This document shows positions 12,385-25,500 of a stretch of DNA of 64,000 nucleotides, one piece after another. A program made the translations under genes and the position numbers. Source of the stretch: Nereocystis luetkeana (lineage: Eukaryota > Sar > Phaeophyceae > Laminariales > Laminariaceae); contig JARUPZ010000026.1 of assembly GCA_031213475.1 (NCBI GenBank), forward strand, positions 248,001 through 312,000, in the 5' to 3' direction. Each line of letters begins with the position of its first letter. Position 1 is the stretch's first letter. The notes below the pieces were generated by a model. It searched no databases and was not told the DNA's origin. It worked only from the letters and a program-made list of their open reading frames with translations.

Positions 12385-13078
12385 CGACCCCGGCCCCCTT
12401 CTGCCGCGACAAAAGGGAGGAGGTACCCGACGATTAAGTCCCCCCCTATCCGTTGCGCGGCAGAGATGCACGCCATAACCGACTGAAAAGCGCAAACCTT
12501 ACCGGGCAGTCCCGGTCTGCTAACAGCCCCGAGGCGTCTTACCCAACCGAGAGTTGAGCACGAAATTCTCAGACGCTGGGAGCGTAGGATATGCGACCCT
12601 ACTGTAAACGAAAAATCGTATCCCCTACGCATTGAATAGAAAGCCAAAGTATACAAGGCTATATATATCGCGTCAGAGAAATACGCTCAGGCAGAGAGCT
12701 GACCATCTGTACGTGCTGGCCACTTGTGCGCGCGACCGCATGTCGCTTAGCAGATCTATGAGTGTGCGCTTCAACATCGGCACGGCCCGATTGACCTGAA
12801 CCCCGACCTGCTTCTGTTCCTCAGATCGGACGGTAAGGTACGAATCAATCGGATCGAGCAAGGATTGCCTACCCGGCGGACGTGATCCCATGTTTCTCTC
12901 GCCCAGTTTTCTTTCATCGTCTTTCTCAGCTTGGAAAAACCTTTTCAATCAGACTCGGCCGCGTACCGTTTAGCGCACGAGACCCCTCCAAGCACACATC
13001 GTCGCCCCCATGGCCCACGCAGGGGCAATATGTTTCATGCACCATCTTAGTGCGTTTTCCTTAAGTATCAAGGAAGCG

Positions 13079-13438
13079 AGTCACCCCACGGTAGGGGTTG
13101 CACTTTTTGGGACATAGGTTTCTGACCAATCAATGGAGTTCCTTAAGTGAGGAACTACCATTAACAGTTAAGATGAAAGTTTTACTCGAGTATTCGTTTT
13201 AGGACTAGCGCATAGAAGCGCCGGTCGGGTGGCACGAACGTATTTCTTCCAACTATTTTAGCTCCTATTTCAGGGGACCATTACATAGACTAAATAGGAC
13301 CCAACATTGTTAGTAAAAACAGCGAAATATATAGGTTTTTGTATGTACCGCAGGTTCTATTTGATACGGTCCCCTGTAATAATGTGGAGGGCTCAGGAAC
13401 TTCTGGTGCACCCCTGCTGCTGTGGTATGGCTCAAGCG
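13079..13438. mobile_element. 360-bp insertion in YR-1 with 5-bp duplication
   Basis: Compared with the paralogous recombinase (GAGGAAGCAGAGG, 19858), the sequence is interrupted after AAGCG (13074-13078) and resumes after a second AAGCG (13434-13438), the pattern of a target-site duplication. Inside, CAGGGGACC...AAATAGGACC (about 13272-13302) and GTTCTATTTGATACGGTCCCCTG (about 13353-13375) form an imperfect inverted pair. No coding capacity. It could be a MITE or SINE-sized element; family unknown. Confidence 0.5.
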
Positions 13439-13897
13439 CAGGGGGAACTCAAGACATCGTCTGGAATAGCTGTTTGCCAACCGCGGCACCCGGCCCGAAC
13501 ACAAACGCGTCAAATTCGTCACCGTCGTTCTGGTTGAAAGAAAAAAGGGGAAGTGGACCGCGTTATTTTTTCTCCTTTCTTCATCCTGCTCCCTCTCCGT
13601 GTTTTTTTTCCTACTCGTATTCATTTTTTTCGAGTGCACATAAAATACCATGGGTAGCATATCTTCCTGGTGCTATTTGGTTGAAAGTTATACGGGATGA
13701 TACACCGCAGCTCGGTAGTGCCATTTCCCGCACGGGCTGGTATGATAGTCCGTGCGCACTACTACTACTGTAGTTCGTACTCAAGTGCTTGTTTTCTGCC
13801 ACCGAGATGCATTGTGTTATTTATCCTGTTTTTTTACGACAGACAGGGTTATAAGGGAGTGAGCTATTGATGTTGTGAGAACATCATGATGATGATC

Positions 13898-13927
13898 ATG
13901 ATGATGATGATGATCATCATCATCATC
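13898..13927. repeat. GAT/ATC microsatellite that is a perfect palindrome
   Basis: (ATG)n turns into (ATC)n about a central GATC (13912-13915), giving a 28-bp perfect palindrome (13900-13927) within a longer GAT/CAT-rich run starting near 13883. Confidence 0.9.
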
Positions 13928-13939
13928 TATACCACACCA

Positions 13940-15062
<1,123 letters not shown>

Positions 15063-15065
15063 TGT

Positions 15066-18000
15066 TGTATGTGTGTGTTCTTCACATTAAACCGTTCTTT
15101 CTACCCGTCGACATCCAGCACAACCAGTGTCCGTGCCGATTCTTCAATCCTAGAAGAGATACAAGTTCTGTGGTCACAATGCTACGCCACACACTACGTT
15201 GCCACGTATGCAGGAAGCACAGCAGTGGGCAATGCAGTGCCCATGCCATCATATTGGATACGACAGGCACGACATCCACATTCTATGAAATATAGTAAGA
15301 AAAGAACCAAATAAAAAACACAAAAATACGACGAAAAATCGAAAGAGAAAAAGAAAACAAAAAAGAAGAAAACTAGAAGAAATTAACTGTCGTGCCCCCC
15401 CCCGCCGGCGATGTGACTAAACTTGAAACAACGAGCTGGGGAAAAATAGAAAAGAAGAAAAACACCACTACCTGTAAATAACAAAGAACAAAGAACCAAG
15501 AGTGAATAACAAAGGGAAAAAAACAGGCAAACCAAAGCACAAAGCATCCTCCAGGTAGCGGCAGCAGAGCTTGTGGTACGAGTAGCATAGCCAGGTTCTC
15601 CCTGCTAGGCCGCCTGTTACCTTGCTACCCAGACTGCCGTCTCCGCCCTGCGTTCGTCAACTATGCCCAGCCCCTTGGCGTCAGACAATGCGAAACAAGC
15701 AGAGCAGGCTCGTCATCCACCCACGCCACACGACTCCTTCAATACGGCTTGTCAATCGAAAAAAGAAAGAGGAAGCAATAAAAATAAAAATCACGGGGAA
15801 TCAGCGCAAGAAAAAGAAGAAACACAGAACGAAAAGAAGAGAAGACAAAGGAAGACCACGTTCGAACCAGCTGCACAAGTTGGTGACACGAGTAGTATAG
15901 TCATGTTCTACTTCCAATTCGGCCTGGTGCATTGCTACCCTGTCTGCCATGTCTTTCCTACTTTTATCCACCGCAGTTTCCCTTTTACTCCTCCTTCCCC
16001 CCCCCCTCTCCGCATTCCCTTGATCAGACTTTCTGCCACTCCTCCTGTTGTTGCCTCCCCCCCCCCTATTCCCTTGGACAACACCCACGGCGGATGCGCG
16101 GCGCTGCCTACTCAGCTCAGCCTAAGCCTCGTGCCACCTCACCATGAACCGTCCGGCTGCTTCAAGGATCCCCCGGTACCTCTTCCCCGCCTTTTTCGTT
16201 GCAGTGGACCACAGCGCGGTCTCAACTCCAAATACCAAGGGGGCAAGTTCCGTTGACCCTTCGGTGGCTCGGAACTCCCTAAGGTCTTCGGCTATGCATC
16301 TATGCCAAGTCTTAAACTGTCCGCCTGGTCTCGGGTTCTCCCCACCGGCCATCGTCCTGAACATTACCCGACTGGGTAATCGCTCCTTGCTCTGCCGTAC
16401 CACGCCCCCCGCAAAGAAGAGCCGCCGTTTACGAATGGTCGTTTCGATGCTCTCGCAACGTGTCATCTTGAGGGCCTTGGCGTACGAGAGGGGGGCATGG
16501 TCATTACGAAGTTGGCGATGGAAGCCAATGACTCGCAACAGGACTTGGTGGTGAGCCGCTCGAAACTTGGCAAAGGGTTCCGCTCTGAGGGTCCACGTCA
16601 CACACCCGTACAGCAGGGTCTCAATCACCTCGGCCTTCAGCAATCATTCGGACTTTAAGGCTAAGGGGGGCGGTCGTCCTATCATACAACTCCGGGCCGA
16701 ATCGTTTGAGGCATGCTCGCATGAGACGGATCCGTCGGTCGATTTCGAGTGAGAGGTCAGCGTTTTCGCGCCTAGGTATAGTAACTGGGCCGTCTGCTTA
16801 TACCTCTGGCCTGCTGCTTCGATGACGAGCGGTGGTGCGAGGGTTGTCTGGTCTGGTGTTTGTAGAAGCATGGTCTCTGTTTTCTTTTCCGACACCGTGG
16901 TGCCTGCTGCTTCGAAGACAGCCACGAAGACTGTCGTCATTTTCGCTAGTCCTTCAGCCGACTTTGAGTCAATTCCTGCGTCATCGGCATACAACATGCC
17001 TCATACAGCCCTTGGCACGCACGCCAACGGCTCCTGCTCCTCCGTTCGAACTACATCAGCAGCACTGAGTTGGACCAAATCCCTTACGATGGCTTCGTCT
17101 TGGCTGAAGCGTACTAGTACGACGTGTAACACAGCAGCGAAGGAGACGTTGAACGGGAACGGTGATAGCACAGAGCCTTGCCGCAGCCCCTGCGTGACAT
17201 CAAACTACTTCGAGTGCTCGCCGTTATCAGTACGTACTCGAGCAGCAATTGCCATAGTGGAAACTGCGGATAATTCTCAGCATCTTGGTTGGTACGCCAA
17301 AGCGTGCGAATACCTCCCATAACAGCTCTCGGTCGACAGAGTCGTACGCATTCTGCAGATCGATGAAGCACACGTACATAGGGATTTTCCTCTGTCGTCC
17401 GAGCTCTTGCAACCGGCGCACGACGAACAACATATGAATCGTGGATCGAGCGGGGCGGCATCCGCACTGTTCCTCCGGGAGTAATTCCTCGGTCTCGCAG
17501 TAGTTGCTGAAGCGGGACGCAACGAGTTTCAACAAATTTTGCCTGCGTGGGTGACAAGCGAGATCCCTCTGTAGTTGTTGCAGTTAGTTCGGTCCTTCGT
17601 TTTGTGAAGGATCTTGATGATCGCATCTTTCCATCGCTGGGGGACTTCTGCAGTTACCCAAAATTTTGACAAGGATGTTGTGAAAGCACTGGGCGGATGC
17701 GGGGTGGTCGATTTTCAGGACTTCGGCCGGGAGGCCATCTGGCCCGACAGCTTTCCAATTCGACATCCCCTTAAGTGCTTCTGTCATCTCGTCCATGGAT
17801 GGTTCATCTTCAAGCGACAGTTTAAGCGGTCGCGGTGGCAAGAGGTCGATGATCGTGGGATCGAGTTTCAGCGATTTCGTGTTGAAGAGTTTGTGGCAAA
17901 ACCCCGCCCATCGTGCACGAATTCGCACCTTAACCCGTGAGAGCGTGCCATCCTCGTCCCTAATGAACTATTCGCTCCTCGCTTTAGTCCCTTCCAATCC

Positions 18001-18435
18001 TACCGCTTGTAGACGCCTTTCTGGTCGTTGTTCGCTAGGAGTCTTTCGGTTTCGGCAGGGTCGAAGTACGCATGCAGTTTTGCGGCAATCACCGTCTGCA
18101 GGTTCACACACGCAGATCTCAGTTTCTTCCACGCGGTTTTATCCCGGGGGTGGGCACGCAAGAATGGCGCTGTCCATGTTGATATAAATAAGGACCAAGG
18201 TTTCGGCAGACTCACACCATCCATGTCTGCGGTGGCGATGTGCAGGGGGTGGCCCCTCTTTTTCGACTGCATCAATAATAGCCGTCGTGAAAAACTCAAT
18301 CATACCAGACGTATTACGGGGCTGGATAAGCTATAGTTCAGAGTGGAAATGACCCTGGCGACTACTCGTTCACGACACTTTCCATCGGACATAAAAGTCT
18401 GCCTGTCGCTCTCTCGGCGTTTTGTCGGTCTGATG
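15066..18435 (-). mobile_element. RTE-like LINE, minus strand, 5'-truncated and decayed (LINE-3)
   Basis: Reading on the minus strand, homology to the LINE at 35.5-40.3 kb starts inside the endonuclease end (PTKRREFDRQ-like, about 18435). It runs through the linker, RT and C-terminal domain to about 16122, then through the whole 3' UTR to the terminal TTCACATTAAACCG motif at about 15075. It is the same family as the good copy, diverged by many substitutions, several frameshifts and stops. 5' truncation is typical of incomplete LINE reverse transcription. Confidence 0.92.
16122..18435 (-). pseudogene. LINE endonuclease end and reverse transcriptase, broken (LINE-3)
   Basis: Open pieces in order: [11 protein letters not shown] linker (about 18010-18299); RT start with [19 protein letters not shown] and [13 protein letters not shown] (17584-17928); [33 protein letters not shown] and FGVPTKML (17227-17535); a MLYADDAG active site (16644-16997); and [17 protein letters not shown] to the RWHEA C-terminus (16122-16643). 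The YADD and FIDLQ...D catalytic motifs survive, but the pieces are in different frames. In the linker this copy reads AYFDPAETE, with no stop, where the copy at 35.5 kb has a TAG, so the stop is not a family feature. Confidence 0.9.
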
Positions 18436-19015
18436 ACATGGCATTGCATTGTCTACTCTTTTTTTTTTACCATAGTATTCTGTCTATCTACCGTGGATCA
18501 TTTAATGTAAGTATTGGATTGGATGAGGCCTCCTGTGCCAGGCAGGAGGTCCCGCCCGGTATTTCCCCCCGCGCTGAGTAAAGTGGCGAATCACAAACTC
18601 TGCGCGGGGTTAGTACCTGTAAATGATCTGGGTATACAAGCCCAAGAATACTAATCCTACTGTGGGGTGGGTGGGATGGATGGTCTCAAGAAATGGCGCG
18701 ACCAACTCTACTCCCGAGGTTTCGGGAGCGAAAGGAAGAAGTGACCTCGATTCGATACAAATTCCGAGACATTTCGATATAATCAATGGTTCCATTATTT
18801 GCGTCAAATCTGAATCCATGGATTAGATCGCCATTTTACTGTAGTATTCTGTCTCTCTACCGTGGATCATTTAATGTAAGTATTGGATTGGATGAGGCCC
18901 TCTGCGCCGGCCTGTGGTGCCGCCCATACTTCTTTACGCCTCCTTTCAGATTGTCTTTGTAGTTGACCGCCGGTCCGGGGCAGAATAGTCTCACCCAAAC
19001 TTCGATCACCTGAAC

Positions 19016-20196
19016 TCAGTCCTTACCCGCACACGCCGCAAAGTCCTTTCTGAACTCCGGCGACAACGGTAGCTCGCTATCGTCCGCGTAGCTCTGGCCA
19101 AGTTTCTTCTTGGTACCCCGCACTTGTCCACTCGAGGTAGCCCCGATGTAGTACTTTGCAACTGACTCTGTCTTCCAGCCACCAATTTTCATGATCTCGT
19201 CCACAGCCGTCCCGGCCAGGGATTTGCTGAGCGAGCCTTCCCCTCGAAAGGAGTGCATCGTGAAGTGTTTCGGCAGGTCTGCCATTCGCAGATAGCTTTG
19301 CCGGTTCGCCGTCATACGGGCCGCGGAGAGAGAGAGATGGCCCCGGCCACCTTCTGCCGTACCAACGGAGAAGAGGTGCCCAGTGCTTAAGTCCCACCCA
19401 ATCCGCTGTGAGGCCGAGATGCACGCCGTGACCGCCCGGAATGCCAAGGAATACAAGGCGATATCTCGGGTCAGCAAAATACGCTCTGCCAGAGATCTGG
19501 CCACCTGAGCGCGCAACCGCATGTCGCTAAGCAGATCTATGAGTGTGTGTTCTAGAATCGGCGCCGCCTGATTGACCTGAATCCCGACCTGCTTCTGTTC
19601 CTCAGGTACGAAGGTAAGGTACGAATCTACCACCGGGCTCGAGCACGGACTTCCTACCCGGCGGACGGGGTCCCATTCCTCTCCTTGCCCGCTTTCTTTC
19701 ATCGCCATTTTCAGCTTCGACCCAAACATTTTCGAATAGACTCGGCCACATACCGTTTAGCACACGAAGACCCCGTCAGGCACGTATCGTCGCCCGCGTG
19801 GCCCACACCGGGGCAAGACGCTTTATGCACCATCTTGGTGCCTTTCCCTTGCGTGTCGAGGAAGCAGAGGAAATTAAAGGCATCGTCTAGGGTAGCTGTT
19901 TGCCAACCACGAGACCCCGCCGAAACAACGAGCACAAACGCGTCAAACTCGTCTGCCACCCTGCTTTTTCGGACTTGCCCGGGGCGCCCCTCCATCGCCG
20001 CCAGTACTTGGCGTTGACGTGGTTGCGTCTTATCAACATCCACCACCACAGGCACCCGCGCCGAATGGGGCCGGCAATGATCGAACCGGGTGAGCGCCGC
20101 ATGTCCTAGTAGAAATTTAAGTGTGCAACGTTTTCTTCCTGACACGTAGAGCAAAACGAAAACCGAGCCAAGTCCCTGGTCGTTGCCTCCCCACAT
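19016..20196 (-). pseudogene. Tyrosine recombinase, broken (YR-2)
   Basis: Two frames join near 19720: an N-terminal, SAM-like part (20196-19711, with FVLVVSAGSRGWQT and the conserved Cys/His string HKASCPGVGHAGDDTC) and a catalytic part (19729-19016). The catalytic part has HSFR (about 19244-19255), then GGWKTESVAKYYIG with the likely nucleophilic Tyr at about 19147-19152. Compared with YR-1, the block containing MRRGYD is missing: ALYSLAF runs straight into RAVTACISASQRIG. So the first catalytic Arg is deleted and the frame is shifted once. It is inactive but complementary in content to YR-1. Confidence 0.8.
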
Positions 20197-20325
20197 AGAG
20201 GTGACCCACCCTCGAGAGGCTTCCGCCAGTACTGTTCTGTTTGGAAGAGAACACCAAATAAAGGGGGACCGTAAGCCTCGAAGAGCGTTTGAAGACGCCC
20301 GATCCAGCGAAATATATGCGCGCCA

Positions 20326-20865
20326 CTATGTGATGGCTGCCCGTCCCTGCGCGATAGTAGCCGAAACTTGGGCACCCGCTACCCTTTGGTGCGGAAGTCT
20401 AAAGCCGAGGGCTCGTGCCTCGTCGTCCACAAACCTGGTGAACCTTGACGGGATACGGTTGTGGAACACCGCTCCGGGAAATCGGGCGACGTCATACGGG
20501 CCGGCACTCAACAGACCCCGGTATTCCCTGAGGAGAAGATCGTGAAGATCCCCTTCCATCGCGTAAGTACAACACCAACGTGTCTCGAATCGGGTGAACG
20601 TTAAGCATGATGTCGTGCCAGAAGCGTACAGGTCGGCGCACGAACCCCGGCACGAATTGGTTACCATCCCCCCCCGCATCCCATATCGGAGCATCCCACG
20701 AAATACGTCGTAGGAGACCCTGCAAGGGGTCACGAGCGACATCCGCCACGGACGGCCACACTCCCGAGGCGGGCCGGGCTCCCGTGCGCGCCCACTTGCG
20801 TTCGTCGGTATCCAAGGGGGGCATGGGGAGAAGAACGGGCCGCACGTGTGCGTGGCGTCAATCAA
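20326..20865 (-). pseudogene. Possible RT N-terminal remnant of the YR element
   Basis: Two overlapping minus frames share the coding signal: RPVLLPMPPLDTDERKW...RFWHDIMLNVHPIRD in one, then SAGPYDVARFPGAVFHNRIP-like and RFTRFVDDEARAL in the other. The second block resembles the region just upstream of the RT palm in tyrosine-recombinase retrotransposons, but the palm itself is absent. The assignment rests on resemblance and on lying upstream of the recombinase. It could instead be another ORF of the same element. Confidence 0.35.
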
Positions 20866-20880
20866 GGCGTCGGAGCCAAC

Positions 20881-21599
20881 CGTCGGCGACCATCTACAGC
20901 GCGCCGTGGGGGGAAAGAGGTGAGGATACTCCTATATATACGAGGTAGCATATAGCGCTAAAGGACACCTCGCGAAACGCGCGTGTATCCATAATTGAGG
21001 TTATCGGATCAACCAGGGGCATAGCTCTGCCACCCTGGTACGGAGTAAGTAAATCTTTGCCAGCAAGCGTCGTATACGGAATGCTGTATCACACCATAAG
21101 CAGCCCCGCGAAGACACGCGTGGCAACTTTGGTGAGTTAATCGATTCAAACGAGGGACATAATTCTGCCCCCCTTGGTACAAGGTAAATCTTTGTAAGCA
21201 AGCGTTGAAGCGAAGCTGTGTATCCAGGCGGGTCGTCGAGAAAACATGACGACTGCACAGACACCGGCAACGCGACTCCGTGCGTATCTACATGGATCTT
21301 AATACGGTAACAGAAAGTGAGGATAACGAGTTGCGTTGGTGTCTGAAAACAATCGAACAAAATAAAATAAATAAAATACACATATGTATATAAATATAAG
21401 GAACAATATACATGTATGCAAACAAAACCTGTGGCGTTGCATTATCGAAAGCGCATGTGAGACCCACAAAGGGGCGCCGTCATATGTGAGCGCAAATATC
21501 ATCATATTAGCTTGAGTCAAGCGGGTCCCTCGCCAGCCCACGGAGTGTCTATGGCCAAGGTAACGGTCGCCGCTTCCTATCGTCAAAATGAGGTTATAC
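20881..21599. other. Gene-free sequence with a duplicated ~95-bp block
   Basis: A block containing GGCATAGCTCTGCCACC...GTAAATCTTTGCCAGCAAGCG (about 20999-21093) recurs diverged at about 21134-21225. Otherwise I see nothing; the part from 21300 to 21430 is AT-rich. Confidence 0.5.
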
Positions 21600-23014
21600 C
21601 GTAGTATCGACACGTATACGAGAACCCAAAGGAGAATACAGCAGTATCGCGAGGGAGAAAGGGGGCACAACAGCTGCAGACCCGGGAGGACCATACCCTC
21701 TCCTCCCCCGTCAAAACGAGAGAATACAGCAGTGTCAAGAGGAAGGGAGGTGGCACAACGGTACCAGACCCCGTAGGACCATACCCTCGATTCCACCGTC
21801 CAAACTAGAGAAATCCGCAGTATCCAGAGGAAGGGAGGAGGCACCACCGCGCTAGACCCCGCAGGACCATACCCTCCACTCCTCCGTCAGCACGAGAGAA
21901 TACAGCAGTATCAAGAGGGATGGGGGGGGCACAACAGGACCGGTCCACTCCGCCGTCAACACGAGAAAATACGGCAGTATCAAGAGGGAGGGAGGGGGCA
22001 CCACAGTACCAGACACACAGGACCATACCCTCCACTCCACCGTCAACTATAGAATACAGCAGTATCAAGCGGGAATGAGAGGGCACCACGGTACCTCCCC
22101 TCCACCATCAAAACGAGCGAATACGGCAGTATCGAGGGGAGGGAAGGGGCACAACAGTACCAGATCCCGTAGGACCATACCCTCCGTTCATCCGTCAAAC
22201 GAGAGAAAACGGTAGTATCGGGGGGAGTGAGTGGGCACCACGGTGCCCAACCCTATCGGCCCATGCCCTCCCCTCCCCCGTCAAAACGAGCGAATACATC
22301 CGTATCAAGGGGGAGGGAGGGGGCACAATAGCACCAGGCCCCGTAGGGCCATATCCTCCGCTCCACCGCCAAACGAGAGCACACGGCAGTATCGAGGAAG
22401 TGAGGGGGCACAACGGTACTTGACCCCGTAGGACCATGCCCTCCCCTCCACCGTCAAACGAGAAAATACAGCAGTATCGAGCGGGAGGAAAGGGCACAAC
22501 AGTACCAGACCCCGGAGGATCATACCCTCCCCCAAACTGTCGAAACGAGAGAATGCAGCAGCATCAAGAGGGAAGGAGGGGGCACAACAGTACCAGATCC
22601 CGTGGGACCCTGCCCTCCCCTCCACCGTCAAACGAGAGGGTACAACAGTATCAAGTACCAGACCCCGTAGGGTCATACCCCGCCCTCCACTGTCAAAACG
22701 AAAGAATGCTGCAGTATCAAGAGAGAGGGAGGGGGCACATCAGTACCAGAACCCGTAGGACCATACCCTTTGCTCCCTCGTCAAAGCGGGAGAAAACAGC
22801 AGTATCGAGAGGGAGGGAGGGGGCCCAACAGTACCAGACCCCGTAGGATCCTACCCTCTACTCCCTCGTTAAAACAGTAGAAAACAGCAGCATTAAGTGG
22901 GTGGGAGGGGCACAACAGTACCCGACCCCGTAGGACCATACTCTCCACTTTAACGTCCAAACGGGAGAATGCTGCAGTATTTAAGAGAGAGGGAGGGGGC
23001 ACAACAGTACCAGA

Positions 23015-23255
23015 GTCGTGCCAGTTGTAGCTCGCCGCCGAGTTCCTCCAGGTCCGGGTCATCTCCACGATAAGCTGCTGGAACTGTAGCCGAAGCAACG
23101 ATCGTGGTAGCGAGGTAACGCAACGGTCGGGGCCATGGGGTGAGGGGAGGGAAAGGTAAACCAAGACCGCGATGACGACTGGGCCATGTACCACCGGAAC
23201 ACCCCCGAAGCATGACCCATGCGGCTCAGACACAAGTAAAGGGGAAACCCGTAGT
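23015..23255. other. Non-repeat island inside the minisatellite
   Basis: About 240 bp unlike the array interrupt it. The island is followed at about 23255 by ACATATACGGGGACCCAAAGG, a close match to the array's left edge at 21608 (ACGTATACGAGAACCCAAAGG), so the array seems to restart here. On the minus strand one frame reads TIVASATVPAAYRGDDPDLE. I do not recognise it, but it is more protein-like than the array frames. It may be captured flanking DNA or a fragment of an inserted gene. Confidence 0.5.
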
Positions 23256-25500
23256 GTCCCCACATATACGGGGACCCAAAGGAACATAAAGCAGTATCGA
23301 GCGGGAGGGAGGGGGCACCACAGTCCCAGACCCCGGAGGACCATACCCTCCCCTTCCCGTCAAGAGAGAATAGAGCAGTACCACAGTACCAACCCCCGTA
23401 GGGTCCTACCCTCCCCTCCTCCGTGAAACCGAGAGATTGCCGTAGTATCAAGCGGGAGGAAGGGGGCACAACTGTACGAGACCCCGTAGGACCATACCCT
23501 CCAAGTTTACGTCAACGTGGGAGAACACCGCAGTTTAAGAGGGAGGGAGGGAGCACAACCGTCCCAGACGCCGTCGGACCCTACCCTATACTCCCCCGTC
23601 AAAGCGGGAGAACACTCAAAGCGGGAGAAAGCAGCAGTGTCGAGAGGGAGGCAGGGGGGACCACAGTACCCGACCCCGTAGGATCCTACCTTCTACTCCG
23701 CCGTTAAAGCGGGAGAAACAACAGCAGCATCACGTGGGCGGGAGGGGGCACAACAGTACCTGACCCCGGAACCATACTCTCCACTTCAACGTCTTGACGG
23801 AAGAGTGCTGTAGTACTTAAGAGAGAGGGAGGGGGCACAACCGTACCAGACCCCGTAGGATCATACCCTCTGCTCCCTCGTTAAAGCAGGAGAAACAGCA
23901 GCATCACGTGGGCGGGAAGGGGCACAACAGTACCAGCCCCGTATGCCCATACCCTCCGATTTTAACGTCAAACGGGAGAATGCTGCAGTACCAAGAGAGA
24001 GGGAGGGGGCACAACAGTACCACACCCCGTAGGATCATACCCTCTACTCCCTCGTAAAGCGGGAGAAACAGCAGTATCAGGAGGGAGGGAGGGGGCACAA
24101 CAGTACCAGACCCCGTAGGACCATACCTTTCACTTGAACGTCCAAACGGGAGAATGCTGCAGTATTAAGAGAGAGGGAAGGGGCACAACAGTACCAGACC
24201 CCGTAGAATCCTACCCTCTACAACCTCGTCAAAGCGGGAGAGAACAGCAGCATCACGTGGGCGGGAGGGGGCACAACAGTACCAGACCCCGTAGGCCCAT
24301 ACCCTCCACTTTTACGTCAAACGGGAGAATGCTGAAGTATCAAAAGAGAGGGGGGGACACAACAATACTAGACCACGTAGGATCATACCCTTTACTCCCT
24401 CGTCAAAGTGGCAGAAGCATCAGTATCAAGAGAGGGGGAGGGGGCCCAACCGTACCCGACCCCGTAGGATCATACCCTCTACTCTATCGTCCAAGCGGGA
24501 GAAACAGCAGTATCAGAAGGGAGGGAGGGGGCACAACAGTACCAGACCCCGTGGGATCATACCCTCTACTCCCTCGTCGAAGCGGAAGAAAACAGCAGCA
24601 TCACGTGGGCAGGAGGGGGCACAACAGTACCAGACTTCGTAGGACCATACCCTCCCCTTGAACGTCCTACCGGGAGAATGCTGGAGTACTAAGAGAGAGG
24701 GAGGGGGCACAACAGTACCAGACCTCGTAAGATCACACCCTCTACTCTCTCGTCCAAGCGGGAGAAACAGCAGTATCAGGAGTGAGGGAGGGGGCACAAC
24801 AGTACCAGACCCCGTGGGATCATACCCTCCACTCCCTCGTCAAAGCGGAAGAAAACAGCAGCATCACGTGGGCAGGAGGGGGCACAACAGTACCAGACCC
24901 CGTAGGACCATACCCTCCCCTTGAACGTCCTACCGGGAGAATGCTGGAGTACTAAGAGAGAAGGAGGGGGCACAACAGTACCAGACCCCGTAAGATCACA
25001 CCCTCTATAACCTCGTCACAGCGGGAGAAAACAGCAGCATCACGTGGGCGGGAGGGGGCACAACTGTACCAGACCCCGTAAGATCATACCCTCCACCTTC
25101 CCGTCAAAACGGGAGAATGCTGCAGTATCAAGAGAGAGGGAGGGAGCACAACAGCACCAGACCCGGTAGGATCATACCCTCTACAACCTTGTCAAAGCGG
25201 GAGAAAACAGCAGCATCACGTGGGTGGGAGGGGGCACAACAGTACCAGGCGCCGTAGGCCCAAACCCTCCACTTTTAACTTCAAACGGGAGAATGCTGCA
25301 GTATGAAGAGAGGAGGGGAAGCACAACAGTACCAGACCCCGTAGGATCATACCCTCTACTCCCTCGTCAAAGCGGCAGAAACATCAGTATCAAGAGAGGG
25401 GGAGGTGGCCCAATAGTACCCGACCAAGTAGGATCATACCCTCTACTCTCTCGTCCGAGCGAGAGAAACAACAGTATCAGGAGGGAGGGAGGGGGCACAA

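Larger units (their letters stand above)
11628..13545 (-). mobile_element. Tyrosine-recombinase element, copy 1 (decayed)
   Basis: A minus-strand relic of an element encoding a tyrosine recombinase, paralogous to the one at 18.5-20.9 kb. Order on the minus strand: N-terminal domain (13545 to about 13440), a 360-bp insertion, the rest of the recombinase (13078 to about 12150), then a tail with two direct repeats (11996-12054 and 11630-11690, offset about 367 bp). The tail holds the conserved stem-loop CCCCGCGCTGAG/CTCTGCGCGGGG (11723-11761). A recombinase plus internal direct repeats suggests a DIRS/Ngaro-like retrotransposon; that class is inference. Confidence 0.7.
12150..13545 (-). pseudogene. 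Tyrosine recombinase, broken (YR-1)
   Basis: Tyrosine recombinases cut and rejoin DNA through an Arg...His-x-x-Arg...Tyr active site. This copy keeps the first-arginine region (MRRGYD, about 12615-12632) and the flanking DLLSDMR and ACISAAQRIG blocks. It has lost the segment that carries HxxR and the nucleophilic Tyr: sequence jumps from the LRRAEPPNH block to the ELPLSPEF end near 12200. A (GA)n expansion at 12332-12384 sits inside the frame as a Ser-Leu run. The N-terminal block (cf. FVLVVSAGSRGWQ) lies beyond a 360-bp insertion. Certainly inactive. Confidence 0.75.
18460..20880 (-). mobile_element. Tyrosine-recombinase element, copy 2 (DIRS/Ngaro-like)
   Basis: On the minus strand: RT-like relic (20865 to about 20330), a divergent spacer, recombinase (about 20196-19016), then a tail with direct repeats at 18842-18899 and 18473-18532 (offset 369 bp). 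It also carries the conserved stem-loops CCTCCTG...CAGGAGG (about 18529-18550) and CCCCGCGCTGAG/CTCTGCGCGGGG (18567-18609). The same tail architecture is present in copy 1. Recombinase, possible RT and split direct repeats together point to a DIRS/Ngaro-like retrotransposon; if the RT call is wrong, a Crypton-like DNA element is the alternative. Confidence 0.68.
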
